The notes beneath the pieces are model-generated. The model worked only from the letters and a program-made list of their open reading frames with translations. It was not told the origin of the DNA and made no database searches. Positions 42,221 to 51,832 of a DNA stretch of 64,000 bases are shown piece by piece; the stretch's first letter is position 1, and the number at the start of each line of letters is the position of its first letter. A program made the translations under genes and the position numbers. This DNA is from Enterobacter sp. RIT418 (GTDB taxonomy: Bacteria; Pseudomonadota; Gammaproteobacteria; Enterobacterales; Enterobacteriaceae), in contig NZ_QBJD02000015.1 of assembly GCF_003057745.1 (NCBI RefSeq), positions 62,001 through 126,000 on the forward strand, in the 5' to 3' direction.

Positions 42221-42712
42221 ATGCCAATTCCTCCCTATATGTGGCTCAAAGATGATGGCGGTGCAGACATTAAAGGCTCAGTAGATGTGAAGGACCGTGA
42301 AGGTAGTATTGAGATCATAGGGTTAAGCCATGGCCTAAATCTCCCGATAGACAGTGCGGACGGTAAAATTACTGGTACGCGTCAACATTCATCAATGAGG
42401 ATTGAAAAGGAGGTAGATAGGTCAACCCCCTATTTTTATAAAGCTGCATCTACCGGACAGGCATTAAAGAGCGCTGAAATTAAGTTTTATCACATTAATG
42501 ATGCTGGTCAGGAGGTTTGCTATTACATTGTGTTGTTGGAGAACGTAAAGGTGACTGGCATTAACTGTGCCGTACCGAACGTGAAACTTGCGGCTAATGA
42601 TAAAATCAACCACGTTGAGAGTGTGAGCCTTCAGTATGATAAAATAACCTGGCGCATCGTCGATGGGAACATTATGCACAGCGACGCCTGGAACGAACGG
42701 CCCTCAGCATAA
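42221..42712 (+). CDS. Type VI secretion tube protein Hcp (orphan)
   Basis: A full-length 163-aa Hcp starting MPIPPYMWLKDDGG, with GSVDVKDREGSIEIIGLSHG, HSSMRIEKEVDRSTPYFYKA and ITWRIVDGNIMHSDAWNERP, all typical Hcp segments. Hcp rings stack into the tube fired by the type VI system and carry small effectors in the lumen. No other type VI gene is in the window, so a main cluster elsewhere is needed. The linked small toxin is a likely Hcp cargo (inference). AAGG lies about 10 bases before the ATG. Confidence 0.9.
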   Translation: MPIPPYMWLKDDGGADIKGSVDVKDREGSIEIIGLSHGLNLPIDSADGKITGTRQHSSMRIEKEVDRSTPYFYKAASTGQALKSAEIKFYHINDAGQEVCYYIVLLENVKVTGINCAVPNVKLAANDKINHVESVSLQYDKITWRIVDGNIMHSDAWNERPSA

Positions 42713-42766
42713 GCGTTGATACCTATGCGCTAAATGCAGACATATACCACCGATATCCTGAGGAAC

Positions 42767-42836
42767 CACTGCCGTACAGGCAGCTTAGAAATAAAACGTA
42801 ACGCCCGTGTCATTTGTGTACAGTTCGCTGCCGTAC
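42767..42836 (+). CRISPR. Detached end fragment of CRISPR array 2
   Basis: Positions 42767-42791 match the last 25 bases of the array 2 repeat exactly, including the stem and the CTTAGAAA handle. A 31-nt spacer-like segment (42792-42822) follows, then GTTCGCTGCCGTAC (42823-42836), the first 14 bases of a repeat with one mismatch. This is the continuation of array 2 on the far side of the type VI cassette. Confidence 0.85.
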
Positions 42837-43179
42837 CCCTATGTATATTTATTTACGGCTCGCCTGCCAAAAAAGAGAGTTAACGCTTCTGGTAATATAA
42901 TTCTGCAAATAAAGGTACTTAGTAATCGGAAATGACACAAAAGTTACTAGAATATATCATCTATCGATGTGGATATATATTCCATTAAATTGAAACACAT
43001 ATAACCCTTCTGAATAATATTCTTGCGATTAATGCCTGCTAAAAATAATTGGCAATGAAATTAGACAGTTAAGTTTTGTTTAATGTCTCATAATAACTCT
43101 TTTTTTGAATTGGATCACATTCCCCACATACACATCATCGATACCATAATCATCATCGATACGTTAACAGATATATTCT
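42837..43179 (+). promoter_or_regulatory. AT-rich upstream region of the cas operon
   Basis: A 343-bp AT-rich gap with no gene. At 43104-43119, TTTGA-N6-TCACA is a one-mismatch fit to the CRP core TGTGA-N6-TCACA. CATCATCGATAC occurs twice (43133-43144 and 43151-43162), 18 bp apart, just before cas1. In Pectobacterium the type I-F cas operon is activated by CRP-cAMP, which makes the site plausible. The cas1 ribosome site is weak. Confidence 0.5.
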
Positions 43180-44163
43180 ATGACCCAGCCAGCCATTACG
43201 CCTTCAGATCTGAAAACGATCCTTCATTCTAAACGCGCAAATATCTATTACCTGGAAAAATGCCGTATTCAGGTAAACGGCGGGCGGGTGGAATATGTCA
43301 CTCAGGAAGGTAAAGAGTCGTTTTACTGGAACATCCCAATAGCGAATACCACCGCCGTAATGCTGGGAATGGGGACCTCGGTCACCCAAATGGCGATGCG
43401 GGAATTTGCGCGCGCGGGCGTAATGGTCGGCTTTTGCGGTACGGACGGCACGCCGCTGTATTCGGCTAATGAAGTGGATATTGACGTCTCCTGGCTATGC
43501 CCGCAAAGCGAATATCGGCCCACGGCGTATCTGCAAAACTGGGTCTCGTTCTGGTTCGACGAGGAAAAACGACTGCAGGCGGCAAAGCAGTTTCAAATGA
43601 TTCGGCTTCAGCAAATAGAGAAACACTGGCTGGGGTCGAGAATGCAGTGCGAGGCGGCGTTTCATCCGGATAAAACCCGGCTGCTTGAGTCTCTGGCATG
43701 CGCCCGGGAGAACATGTCGAACTCCGCCGACCATACTGCGTTGATGCTCAAAGAAGCGCTTCTCACTAAATCCCTCTATAAACAGGTTAGCCTGGCGGTT
43801 GGCTACGGCGATTTTAGCCGTGCCAAACGCGGTGGCGGTGTGGATATGGCTAACCGGTTTCTCGATCAGGGAAACTATCTGGCCTACGGGCTTGCTGCGG
43901 TGGCCGCGTGGGTGACGGGGATCCCGCACGGGCTGGCGGTGATGCACGGCAAAACCCGGCGTGGCGGGCTGGTCTTCGATCTTGCGGATCTGATTAAAGA
44001 TGCGCTGGTGATGCCCCAGGCGTTTATCGCGGCGATGCAGGGAGAAGACAACATGCAGTTTCGCCAGCGCTGTATCAACGCCTTTCAGCAGGCAGACGCG
44101 CTGGACGTCATGATCGCGACGCTTCAGGAAACGGCTTGCTCACTGGCGGGTGTGGCAGAATGA
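43180..44163 (+). CDS. cas1: Cas1, type I-F CRISPR integrase
   Basis: A 327-aa Cas1 of the type I-F (Ypest) family. Metal-binding residues appear as E192 (LKEALLTKSLY), H256 (LAVMHGKT) and D267/D270 (VFDLADLIKD), two residues off the P. aeruginosa numbering. With Cas2-3 it inserts new spacers at the leader end. Its TGA overlaps the cas2-3 ATG (ATGA), so the two are probably translated together. The protein appears intact, so adaptation should be possible. Confidence 0.97.
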   Translation: MTQPAITPSDLKTILHSKRANIYYLEKCRIQVNGGRVEYVTQEGKESFYWNIPIANTTAVMLGMGTSVTQMAMREFARAGVMVGFCGTDGTPLYSANEVDIDVSWLCPQSEYRPTAYLQNWVSFWFDEEKRLQAAKQFQMIRLQQIEKHWLGSRMQCEAAFHPDKTRLLESLACARENMSNSADHTALMLKEALLTKSLYKQVSLAVGYGDFSRAKRGGGVDMANRFLDQGNYLAYGLAAVAAWVTGIPHGLAVMHGKTRRGGLVFDLADLIKDALVMPQAFIAAMQGEDNMQFRQRCINAFQQADALDVMIATLQETACSLAGVAE

Positions 44164-47100
44164 ACGTCCTGATTATCTCCCGCTGTACCAAACGCGCCCG
44201 TGAAATCAGCTGCCAGATTATTGACCAGTTTGCCGAACGCACCGGCGATGCGGCCTGGCAAACCCCCATAACCCTTGATGGCCTCAATACCCTGCGAAAA
44301 TTATTGCGCAAACACGCGCGACGTAATACCGCGGTGGCCTGCCACTGGATTAAAAAAAGCGGTGAGACGGAATTGCTCTGGAGCGTGGGCAACCTGCGCC
44401 GCTTCAACGCCCAGGGACGCGTGCCGACAAACCGCACGACATCCAACGTGTTGAAAAGCGGAGCTGAACATCACTGGTACTGCGCAGAAAGTATTGCGCT
44501 GCTGGCCGCCATCGCCGGGCTGTTTCACGATTTTGGTAAGGCGGGAAAATGCTTTCAGCAGACCCTGACGGGTAAAAGTGATTATCGCTGCCAGCCTTAT
44601 CGCCATGAATGGATTTCAGCCCGGCTTTTTCAGGGGTTTGCCGCAGGGCAGACCGACGAGGCGTGGCTGGCATCGCTTGAGCACCTGAAGCCTGCCGACG
44701 AAACGCGAATGCTGAAAGCAATGCTCAAGGAGCCGCAGCTGACGGACGGCAGTCCGTTAAAGGGACTGCCTCCGCTGGCGAGGATCGTGACATGGCTGAT
44801 CCTGTCTCATCACCGCCTGCCGCAATCCCTGCAATCCAGACCCAACCTTCAGTACTGTGACGGCTGGCTTGATCGTCAGCTGAATGTCCACTGGAACGCG
44901 CTCAATCACCAGATCAATGAGAAGCATAAGTGGCAAGCCAGCGACTTAAAAAGCGTCTGGACATTCCCCAAGGGTACGCCTTTTAAAAGCGCCGTCTGGC
45001 GTGAAAAAGCCAGGCAGATCGGCAGGCGTGCCCGCCATGCAGCGTCGTTACGCCAGTATGGCACGCTGGACAATCTGTTTACCGCGCACCTTGCCCGTCT
45101 GTCATTGATGCTGGCCGATCACTTTTATTCTTCACAACCACCCTGCGTCCAGTGGCAGGCACAAGACTTTGATCTGTGGGCCAATAGCGATCGCGCCACC
45201 ACTCAGCTAAAACAAAAGCTGGATGAACATAGCACAGGCGTGGCGCATCACGCCCTGCTGCTGGGGCGATCGCTGCCCTGGCTGCGGCGTTCGCTGCCCG
45301 CGATTGCGCGGCACAACACCTTTCGCGAGCGGGCGAAGGGTGAGCGGTTTCAGTGGCAGAACAAAGCCTGGGATGTGGCGTCGGCGCTTCGCGAACGCAG
45401 TGCAGCGCAGGGATTTTTTGGCATCAATATGGCATCCACCGGCTGCGGTAAGACCTTCGCCAATGCCCGCATTATGTATGCTCTGGCGGATGAGCACGCA
45501 GGCTGCCGCTTCAGCATCGCACTGGGCCTGCGTACCCTGACGCTGCAAACCGGGCAGGCGCTGCGCGAACGTCTGAGACTGGATGAGGACACGCTTGCCG
45601 TGGTCACCGGTTCGGCTGCCGTGCGTGAACTTTATGAACGACAGCTTAAAGATCAGAAAAAGGAGGAAGAGCCGGACGACAACAGCGCCAGCGACGAAGC
45701 ATTTTTCGCCAGCCATCAGTACGTTCAGTATGAAGGCAGCGTGAGTCATGGCATCGCACAGCAATGGCTCTCTTCCGAGCCTGCGCTTAACCGGCTGGTG
45801 AGCGCGCCGGTGCTGGTCACGACTATTGATCATCTGATGCCCGCCACAGAAGGCATTCGCGGCGGCAGGCAGATCCCCGCTATGCTGCGCCTGATGACCA
45901 GCGACCTGGTGCTGGACGAGCCCGATGATTTTGATATTAACGACCTGCACGCGCTCTCCCGGCTGGTGAACTGGGCCGGAATGCTCGGTTCGCGCGTGCT
46001 GCTCTCTTCGGCCACGCTGCCGCCCGCGCTGACGCAGACCCTGTTCGAGGCATATCGGGCGGGGCGGGAAGCGTATCAGCAGGCATGCGGCGAGCCGAAC
46101 AGGCCCGTTAATATTTGCTGCGCCTGGTTTGATGAATACGGCGCGCAGTCGCAGGATGTGGCTGAAGGTGGGGTGTTCCAGCAGGCGCACGCCCGGTTTG
46201 TCGCCGGGCGGTTGAAAAAGCTTCCTCACCAACCCGTTCTGCGGCTGGGGAAACTTGCCCGCGTCGAACCTGAATCCACCGGCGCGCAGGCGGTTATTTC
46301 CGCGGTCGCGAAAACGCTGTATCAGCAGATGCATGACCTTCACCGTGCTCACCACAGCACGCACGTAAGCGGAAAAACGGTGTCATTTGGCCTGATACGG
46401 CTGGCAAACATCAACCCGCTGGTGGCCGTGGCGCAGGCGCTGATGGCCATGCCCGCGCCGGAAAATACCTGCATCCACTACTGCGTGTATCACGGGCGGC
46501 ACCCGCTGGTGGTGCGCTCGCACATTGAAGCCCGGCTGGACAGTGCCTTTACGCGCCACGATCCCGACAGAATCTGGCTGCTCCCCGAGGTGAAACAGGC
46601 GCTGGAATCGCCCTGCCAGCACCATCTGTTTGTGGTGCTTGGCACGTCCGTTTTAGAGGTGGGGCGCGATTTCTGCGCCGACTGGGGGATTATCGAACCC
46701 AGCTCCATGCGCTCGCTGATCCAGTTCGCCGGGCGAATTCAGCGCCACCGTCAAAAAGTGCCGGAGACTGAAAACCTGGTGATTTTGAACCGCAATATTA
46801 AGGCGCTGCGCGGCGAGATTATTGCGTACTGCAAGCCGGGTTTTGAGACGGAAAAAAACGCGTTTAGCGATCATGATTTGCAGACGCTGCTGCCCGCAGC
46901 GGCGTACTGTGCCATCAATGCCGTGCCGCGAATCACTGATGCAGTAGCGGATAACGCCTTTGCCGCACAGGAACACACCCGGCTGCGTGCCGCGCTGCTG
47001 GAATCTACTGACAAGAACGAGGCCATCGCTGCCCACTGGTGGAGACTGCCGCTCACCTGGTGCGGCGAGCTGCAACGGCGCACGCCGTTTCGTCAATCGG

Positions 47101-47402
47101 CATCACAGGAAACGTTTTACCTGGGAATGCAAGAGGAAGACGACAAGCCCGCTTTTTGTCTGATACAGACCAACGGCGGCCTGAAAGATGCGGGGCGTTT
47201 TGAACGCCAGGAGATTAAGCTGGCCGACGGCGTGGAGCCGTGGATTGCCGTGGACTATCAGGAGATATTGCTGGCGCAGGCCGAGGCGAAGCAGATGGCG
47301 CTGAAAGACGTCTCAACGCGATATGGGGAGATTACGGTGAGGGAATCAAAAGAGCAGTGGCGATATCACCCGATTCTGGGTGTTTTCAGGGATTATTACT
47401 AA
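44160..47402 (+). CDS. cas3: Cas2-Cas3 fusion, type I-F nuclease-helicase
   Basis: A 1080-aa fusion typical of subtype I-F: an N-terminal Cas2 domain (about 1-90, MNVLIISRCTKRAREISCQI), an HD nuclease (H123-D124 in AGLFHDFGKAGKCFQQ) and an SF2 helicase with Walker A STGCGKT (to T432), motif II D586-EPD and SSATLP, then GTSVLEVGRDF. It degrades DNA unwound from the Csy-complex target and works with Cas1 in spacer uptake. The ATG at 44160 overlaps cas1; the eight extra upstream codons in frame are cas1 shadow. No frameshift or lost motif was noticed. Confidence 0.97.
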   Translation: MNVLIISRCTKRAREISCQIIDQFAERTGDAAWQTPITLDGLNTLRKLLRKHARRNTAVACHWIKKSGETELLWSVGNLRRFNAQGRVPTNRTTSNVLKSGAEHHWYCAESIALLAAIAGLFHDFGKAGKCFQQTLTGKSDYRCQPYRHEWISARLFQGFAAGQTDEAWLASLEHLKPADETRMLKAMLKEPQLTDGSPLKGLPPLARIVTWLILSHHRLPQSLQSRPNLQYCDGWLDRQLNVHWNALNHQINEKHKWQASDLKSVWTFPKGTPFKSAVWREKARQIGRRARHAASLRQYGTLDNLFTAHLARLSLMLADHFYSSQPPCVQWQAQDFDLWANSDRATTQLKQKLDEHSTGVAHHALLLGRSLPWLRRSLPAIARHNTFRERAKGERFQWQNKAWDVASALRERSAAQGFFGINMASTGCGKTFANARIMYALADEHAGCRFSIALGLRTLTLQTGQALRERLRLDEDTLAVVTGSAAVRELYERQLKDQKKEEEPDDNSASDEAFFASHQYVQYEGSVSHGIAQQWLSSEPALNRLVSAPVLVTTIDHLMPATEGIRGGRQIPAMLRLMTSDLVLDEPDDFDINDLHALSRLVNWAGMLGSRVLLSSATLPPALTQTLFEAYRAGREAYQQACGEPNRPVNICCAWFDEYGAQSQDVAEGGVFQQAHARFVAGRLKKLPHQPVLRLGKLARVEPESTGAQAVISAVAKTLYQQMHDLHRAHHSTHVSGKTVSFGLIRLANINPLVAVAQALMAMPAPENTCIHYCVYHGRHPLVVRSHIEARLDSAFTRHDPDRIWLLPEVKQALESPCQHHLFVVLGTSVLEVGRDFCADWGIIEPSSMRSLIQFAGRIQRHRQKVPETENLVILNRNIKALRGEIIAYCKPGFETEKNAFSDHDLQTLLPAAAYCAINAVPRITDAVADNAFAAQEHTRLRAALLESTDKNEAIAAHWWRLPLTWCGELQRRTPFRQSASQETFYLGMQEEDDKPAFCLIQTNGGLKDAGRFERQEIKLADGVEPWIAVDYQEILLAQAEAKQMALKDVSTRYGEITVRESKEQWRYHPILGVFRDYY

Positions 47403-47417
47403 TTGTCAGGAGCAGGT

Positions 47418-48725
47418 ATGTCTGTAGAAGCACTGACCGCTTTTATTGCTGAATATATTGCCGCACGACGGCAAACGAAGCTGGAAGCGTTTGATAAAGA
47501 CGCGGCAAAGCGTGACGCGGCGGATCGCGTAGCTCTGGCAGCTGAGCGCCGGGAGCTTGAGCTTCGCTATGAGCCGCAGACCTGGCTCACCGATGCAGCA
47601 CGACGAGCCGGGCAGATTAGCCTGGTCACCCATGCGGCAAAGTTTACGCACGGGGATTCAAAAAGCAGCAGCCTGTACAGCGAAACGACGCAGAAAGAAG
47701 GCTATCTCAGCAGCGCGACATTGGACGATATAGACCCCGATGCCGTCGGGAACGCCGCGGCGCTGGACGTGGCAAAGCTGCTGCAAACCCGCGTTGAAGG
47801 GGATTCGCTTCTCGCCTGCCTCAAACGCGGCGAGCGTACCCCGCTTGCAGCCTTCACGGACGATGCGGCTCAGCTCGATGAATGGATTACCGGTTTTTCC
47901 CGCGCGCTCACGCCCGGTGAGCCCGCTTCGCACAAGCTGGCAAAGCAGAATTATTTCCCGGTGGGTGACGATTACCATCTCCTCAGCCCTCTCTTTGCCA
48001 CCTCGCTGGTGCAGGCTTACCACCAGAAGATGCTCGCGTTTCGTTTTGGCGATGACATAAATGCCATCCGCAAAGCGCGGCGCGAGAAAACCTGGCATCC
48101 GCAGCCTCTTGTGCTCTTTCCTGACAGCGCTGAAATGCACTTTGGCGGGACCAAGCCGCAGAATATCTCCTATCTGAACAGCGTGCGCGGCGGGCGGGTC
48201 TGGCTGCTTTCGGCGCAGCCTCCGCAGTGGAAGCGTGCGGATAAACCCCCGGTAAATCTGCGCTCGGTATTTACCGCTGGAGGCCAGTTTGACCGGCGGG
48301 CAGGTACGGCGGTACAGCGGTTGATATCGCTACTTACGCGCTCGAAGGACTACAACAACCGACACATCCGTGAATCACGCGATAAGTATATCGACGAGCT
48401 TATCGACCTGCTGTTTGTTGTCGTATCAGAACTGCAGCGTGAAAAATGGCAAGGCTGGACGCTCAGGTGCCCGACGTTAAAAACACACCAGCAGCTCTGG
48501 CTCGATCCGTGGAGAACGAAAACCGACGAGGCATTTCGCAAAGAGCGGGATAAAGACGACTGGCTGGAAGAGGTCGCCGCTGATTTTTCGATATGGCTGA
48601 ACGCCCGCTTGCGGAAAGATTTACCCGACGTCGGAGCGGTAGAAAAACGGGAATGGGAGACACGCGAAAGGCTTCGCACCAACCTGCGTGAAATGGAAAA
48701 AATGATCCGGGAGGCGCTGAAATGA
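47418..48725 (+). CDS. csy1: Csy1 (Cas8f), large subunit of the type I-F surveillance complex
   Basis: A 435-aa protein, expected size for Cas8f, opening MSVEALTAFIAEYIAARRQT. With Csy2 it forms the tail that recognises the PAM and the crRNA 5' handle. Start ATG 47418 follows CAGGAG; a TTG at 47403 is less likely. It lies 15 bp after cas3 and overlaps csy2 by 4 bases. Sequence conservation in this family is low, so operon position supports the call. Confidence 0.93.
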   Translation: MSVEALTAFIAEYIAARRQTKLEAFDKDAAKRDAADRVALAAERRELELRYEPQTWLTDAARRAGQISLVTHAAKFTHGDSKSSSLYSETTQKEGYLSSATLDDIDPDAVGNAAALDVAKLLQTRVEGDSLLACLKRGERTPLAAFTDDAAQLDEWITGFSRALTPGEPASHKLAKQNYFPVGDDYHLLSPLFATSLVQAYHQKMLAFRFGDDINAIRKARREKTWHPQPLVLFPDSAEMHFGGTKPQNISYLNSVRGGRVWLLSAQPPQWKRADKPPVNLRSVFTAGGQFDRRAGTAVQRLISLLTRSKDYNNRHIRESRDKYIDELIDLLFVVVSELQREKWQGWTLRCPTLKTHQQLWLDPWRTKTDEAFRKERDKDDWLEEVAADFSIWLNARLRKDLPDVGAVEKREWETRERLRTNLREMEKMIREALK

Positions 48726-49657
48726 GCACGCTAATCCTCTTACGTCACGTGCGCGTGGAAAACGCCAACGCCGTTGCGGGCATCACATGGGGCTTTCCAG
48801 CCGTCACCCACTTTTTAGGCTTCACCCACGCCCTGTCGCGTATCCTGACGCAAACCCACGGGCTGACGCTGGAGGGCTGCGCCGTGGTGAGCCACGGGCA
48901 CCAGCTCCACGCGCATACCTCTGGGCGCGAGTATCAGTTTGCCCTGACGCGCAACCCGCTGACGCGCGAGGGAAAAACTGCCTCCTTCAACGAAGAGGGG
49001 CGAATGCATATGACCGTCTCCCTACTGCTGGAGTGTCACGGTGAAATCGTTAACGGCGATTACGGGCAGCAGGCGCTGGCAGAGTTTCTGAAATCACGTT
49101 GCCCGACGCTGCGCCTGGCGGGCGGCATTATCGTCAGCATTAAAGATATTGCGGTTATGGATAAGCCGACGTCGGATGAACAGCTGGCTTACCTGAAGTG
49201 GCAGCTGACGCCGGGCTTTGTCCTGCGCGATCGCAGCGTCTGGCTTGAGGAACATCACCAGAGCCTGCTTGAGGATAACCCGCAGGCCACCCTGCTGGAC
49301 GCCTGGCTTGATTTTGCCGCCCTCAAGTTTCAGGCGGAAACCCCGGAAGAGGGGGAGATCCATGAGGGCGAACCTGCGGACTGGCAGCGCGTGCCAAAAC
49401 CGCGGCCGGGCTATCTGGTTCCGCTGATGACGGGTTACCAGCGCATTTCTGAACTCTACGCCCCCGGCGCGGTGGCAAACGCCCGCGACGATCGGACGCC
49501 ATTTGCTTTTACCGAAGCGGTGTACGGCGTGGGCGAGTGGTGTGGGCTGCATCGCATTTCGTCGCTGGAGGATATTTTCTGGCGCTACCGCACCACGGAA
49601 ACCGGCTACTACTGCCAGGGCGCCGACGCGCTGCAGGCAGCAAAACAACATTCATAA
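48722..49657 (+). CDS. csy2: Csy2 (Cas5f), type I-F surveillance complex subunit
   Basis: A 311-aa Cas5f-type protein starting [20 protein letters not shown], with [20 protein letters not shown] near residue 50, a typical Csy2 segment. It caps the crRNA 5' handle together with Csy1. Its start overlaps the csy1 stop (ATGA), and csy3 follows after 13 bp with its own AAAGGAC ribosome site. Confidence 0.94.
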   Translation: MSTLILLRHVRVENANAVAGITWGFPAVTHFLGFTHALSRILTQTHGLTLEGCAVVSHGHQLHAHTSGREYQFALTRNPLTREGKTASFNEEGRMHMTVSLLLECHGEIVNGDYGQQALAEFLKSRCPTLRLAGGIIVSIKDIAVMDKPTSDEQLAYLKWQLTPGFVLRDRSVWLEEHHQSLLEDNPQATLLDAWLDFAALKFQAETPEEGEIHEGEPADWQRVPKPRPGYLVPLMTGYQRISELYAPGAVANARDDRTPFAFTEAVYGVGEWCGLHRISSLEDIFWRYRTTETGYYCQGADALQAAKQHS

Positions 49658-49670
49658 AAAGGACTATCAC

Positions 49671-50672
49671 ATGGCAAAGGCTCCAACTGCCGTTAAAACG
49701 GCTTCTGTACTGGCATTCGAGCGCAAGCTGGCAACCTCAGACGCGGTAATGTACGCGGGAAACTGGCAAGGGACGGACTGGCAGCCGATCCGGCTTCAGG
49801 AAAAAGCGGTGCGCGGAACGATTTCCAACCGCCTGAAAAATGCGCTGGTTAACGACCCAACGAAGTTGGATGCGGAAATCCAGAAAGCCAACCTGCAGCG
49901 CGTGGACGTGGCGGCGCTGCCGGCCGAGGCCGATACCCTTCAGGTGAGATTCACCCTGCGCGTGCTGGGCAACCTTTCCATACCGTCGGTTTGTAACGAT
50001 CGCGCCTATCAGGATGCCCTGCAGCAGGTTATTGAAGGGTACATTGCCGAGCACGGCTTTAGCGCGCTGGCGCATCGCTATGCCACCAACCTGGCGAACG
50101 GTCGCTTCCTGTGGCGTAACCGCATAGGTGCAGAAAAAATTGAGATTACGGTCAAGAAGGGGAGTGAGACCTGGACGTTCAACGCCCATGACTATCCGCT
50201 GCGGGATTTCACCGCACAGGATAAGGCGCTAAACGCGCTTTCGCAGGAAATCGATAAAGGGCTGCGCGGTGAAAGCTTCGTCCTGCTGGAGGTGAGCGCT
50301 AACGTGCTGCTGGGCAAAGGGCAGGAGGTATTCCCGTCGCAGGAGCTGGTGCTCGACAGCAACAGCACCAGGAGCCGCCTGCTTTATCAGGTGGATAACG
50401 TGGCGGGAATGCACTCGCAGAAGATCGGCAACGCGGTCAGAACGATTGATACCTGGCATCCCCGCGTGGACGAACTCGGGGCCATTGCCGTGGAGCCCTA
50501 CGGCTCAGTCACCAGCCGCGGTATCGCATGCCGCCAGCCGAAAGAGAAAATGGACTTTTATACGCTGCTGGATAACTGGGTGACGAAAGGGCACAAGCCA
50601 GAGGTAGATCAGCAGCATTACGTGATGGCGATTTTGATCCGCGGCGGCGTGTTTGGCGAGAAGAGTGAATAA
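49671..50672 (+). CDS. csy3: Csy3 (Cas7f), backbone subunit of the type I-F complex
   Basis: A 333-aa Cas7f that forms the six-copy filament along the crRNA spacer. The start [20 protein letters not shown] at 49671 follows AAAGGAC; the frame extends far upstream only as a shadow of csy2. Its separate ribosome site fits the need for more copies than its neighbours. Confidence 0.95.
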   Translation: MAKAPTAVKTASVLAFERKLATSDAVMYAGNWQGTDWQPIRLQEKAVRGTISNRLKNALVNDPTKLDAEIQKANLQRVDVAALPAEADTLQVRFTLRVLGNLSIPSVCNDRAYQDALQQVIEGYIAEHGFSALAHRYATNLANGRFLWRNRIGAEKIEITVKKGSETWTFNAHDYPLRDFTAQDKALNALSQEIDKGLRGESFVLLEVSANVLLGKGQEVFPSQELVLDSNSTRSRLLYQVDNVAGMHSQKIGNAVRTIDTWHPRVDELGAIAVEPYGSVTSRGIACRQPKEKMDFYTLLDNWVTKGHKPEVDQQHYVMAILIRGGVFGEKSE

Positions 50673-50681
50673 GGAGTCATG

Positions 50682-51236
50682 ATGGATCACTACCTTGAGA
50701 TCCACGTCCTGCCTGACCCGGAGTTCAGTGAAGAGGTGCTGATGGCGGCACTGTTTGCCAAACTTCACCGGGCGCTGGGCGCGCGGGGAAAGGGCGATAT
50801 TGGCGTGAGCTTTCCGCTGCATAACCTTAAGCCGGGCACCTGCCTTCGTCTGCACGGGAGTGCTTCGGCCCTGCAGGCGCTGGAGTCAACGTTGTGGCGA
50901 AAAGGGCTGACGGACTATTGCCATTGTACGGATATCTGCCCGGTTCCGGCGATAGCGCGCTGGCGCTGCGTGAGCCGCGTGCAGGTCAAAAGCAGCCCGG
51001 AGCGATTGTTGCGTCGTTCGGTCAAAAAAGGCTGGTTGACGGAGGAGGAGGCTCAACAGAGGCTGCCGGGCATGAGCCAACAGCAGACCGATTTGCCCTG
51101 GCTCAATTTGCGCAGCCTGTCCACGGGGCAGACGTTCCGGCTGTTTATCCGGCACGGCGAGATTGGTAATTCGCCCGTTTCGGGGACGTTTTCCGCCTAC
51201 GGCTTAAGTTCCGCGGCTACCATCCCCTGGTTTTAA
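50682..51236 (+). CDS. csy4: Csy4 (Cas6f), crRNA-processing endoribonuclease
   Basis: A 184-aa enzyme that binds the repeat hairpin, cuts after its last stem base and stays on the crRNA 3' end. With the ATG at 50682 the catalytic His is H29 (FAKLHRAL), the number in P. aeruginosa Csy4. Ser (S145/S147 in LRSLSTGQ) and Tyr Y173 are also near their expected places, and RRSVKKGW is part of the Arg-rich helix. AAGGAG at 50671-50676 is 5 bp from this ATG but only 2 bp from the alternative ATG at 50679. No array follows the gene, unlike many type I-F loci. Confidence 0.96.
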   Translation: MDHYLEIHVLPDPEFSEEVLMAALFAKLHRALGARGKGDIGVSFPLHNLKPGTCLRLHGSASALQALESTLWRKGLTDYCHCTDICPVPAIARWRCVSRVQVKSSPERLLRRSVKKGWLTEEEAQQRLPGMSQQQTDLPWLNLRSLSTGQTFRLFIRHGEIGNSPVSGTFSAYGLSSAATIPWF

Positions 51237-51270
51237 CTGTGTCAGGATGTCTGCAAATCATATAAAAAAA

Positions 51271-51297
51271 TAAGGCCGGGATTAACCCGGCCTTATT
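51271..51297. terminator. Bidirectional terminator between csy4 and infA
   Basis: Stem AAGGCCGGG / CCCGGCCTT with loop ATTAA, followed by ATTT, between convergent csy4 and infA. Confidence 0.88.
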
Positions 51298-51329
51298 TCA
51301 TATTCATCTGCCTTTACAGGCGAAAACAA

Positions 51330-51548
<219 letters not shown>

Positions 51549-51832
51549 CTAATCCTCTGGGGTATCACTACCAAGTTTTGAACCGGCAAGATAATGCCGA
51601 AATTCATCAATTAAGTAAAGAATTGCGCGATTAAAACGCAGCAAAACAGTTTCAGCGCATTGCCCAAGCGTCACGCTACAACCGAACAGGAAGCGCATTC
51701 GTAAAGGGGAGACGACAGGATAAACGTCAGGACGTTATCTGAAGCGGGGGTCCCAAACGGCGGCGGGGCAACAGGCAGAAGCTACTCTGCGGCGTAATTA
51801 TAACACCCTCATAAAAAATGTGCGGAAAACAT
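51549..51832. promoter_or_regulatory. Upstream region of infA
   Basis: These 284 bp between infA and aat (both minus strand) hold no gene or tRNA that I can see; infA promoters are expected here. Confidence 0.4.

Larger units (their letters stand above)
41111..42783 (+). mobile_element. Type VI effector-immunity-Hcp cassette inserted in a CRISPR repeat
   Basis: A 1673-bp AT-rich block holding a small ORF, a Tlde1-like toxin, its membrane immunity gene, an immunity remnant and hcp, all on the plus strand. It is bounded by the 17-bp direct repeat CACTGCCGTACAGGCAG. To its right the repeat continues into CTTAGAAA, a spacer-like segment and a partial repeat. No transposase, integrase or terminal inverted repeat is seen, so how it entered (repeat-mediated recombination, microhomology joining, or another process) is open. 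Confidence 0.75.

Noticed and set aside
45207..46364. 385-codon minus-strand frame opposite cas3
   Set aside because: Shadow; cas3 has all expected motifs on the plus strand.
51237..51329. Possible third CRISPR array after csy4, as in other type I-F loci
   Set aside because: Only a terminator hairpin is present; no repeat or remnant could be found.
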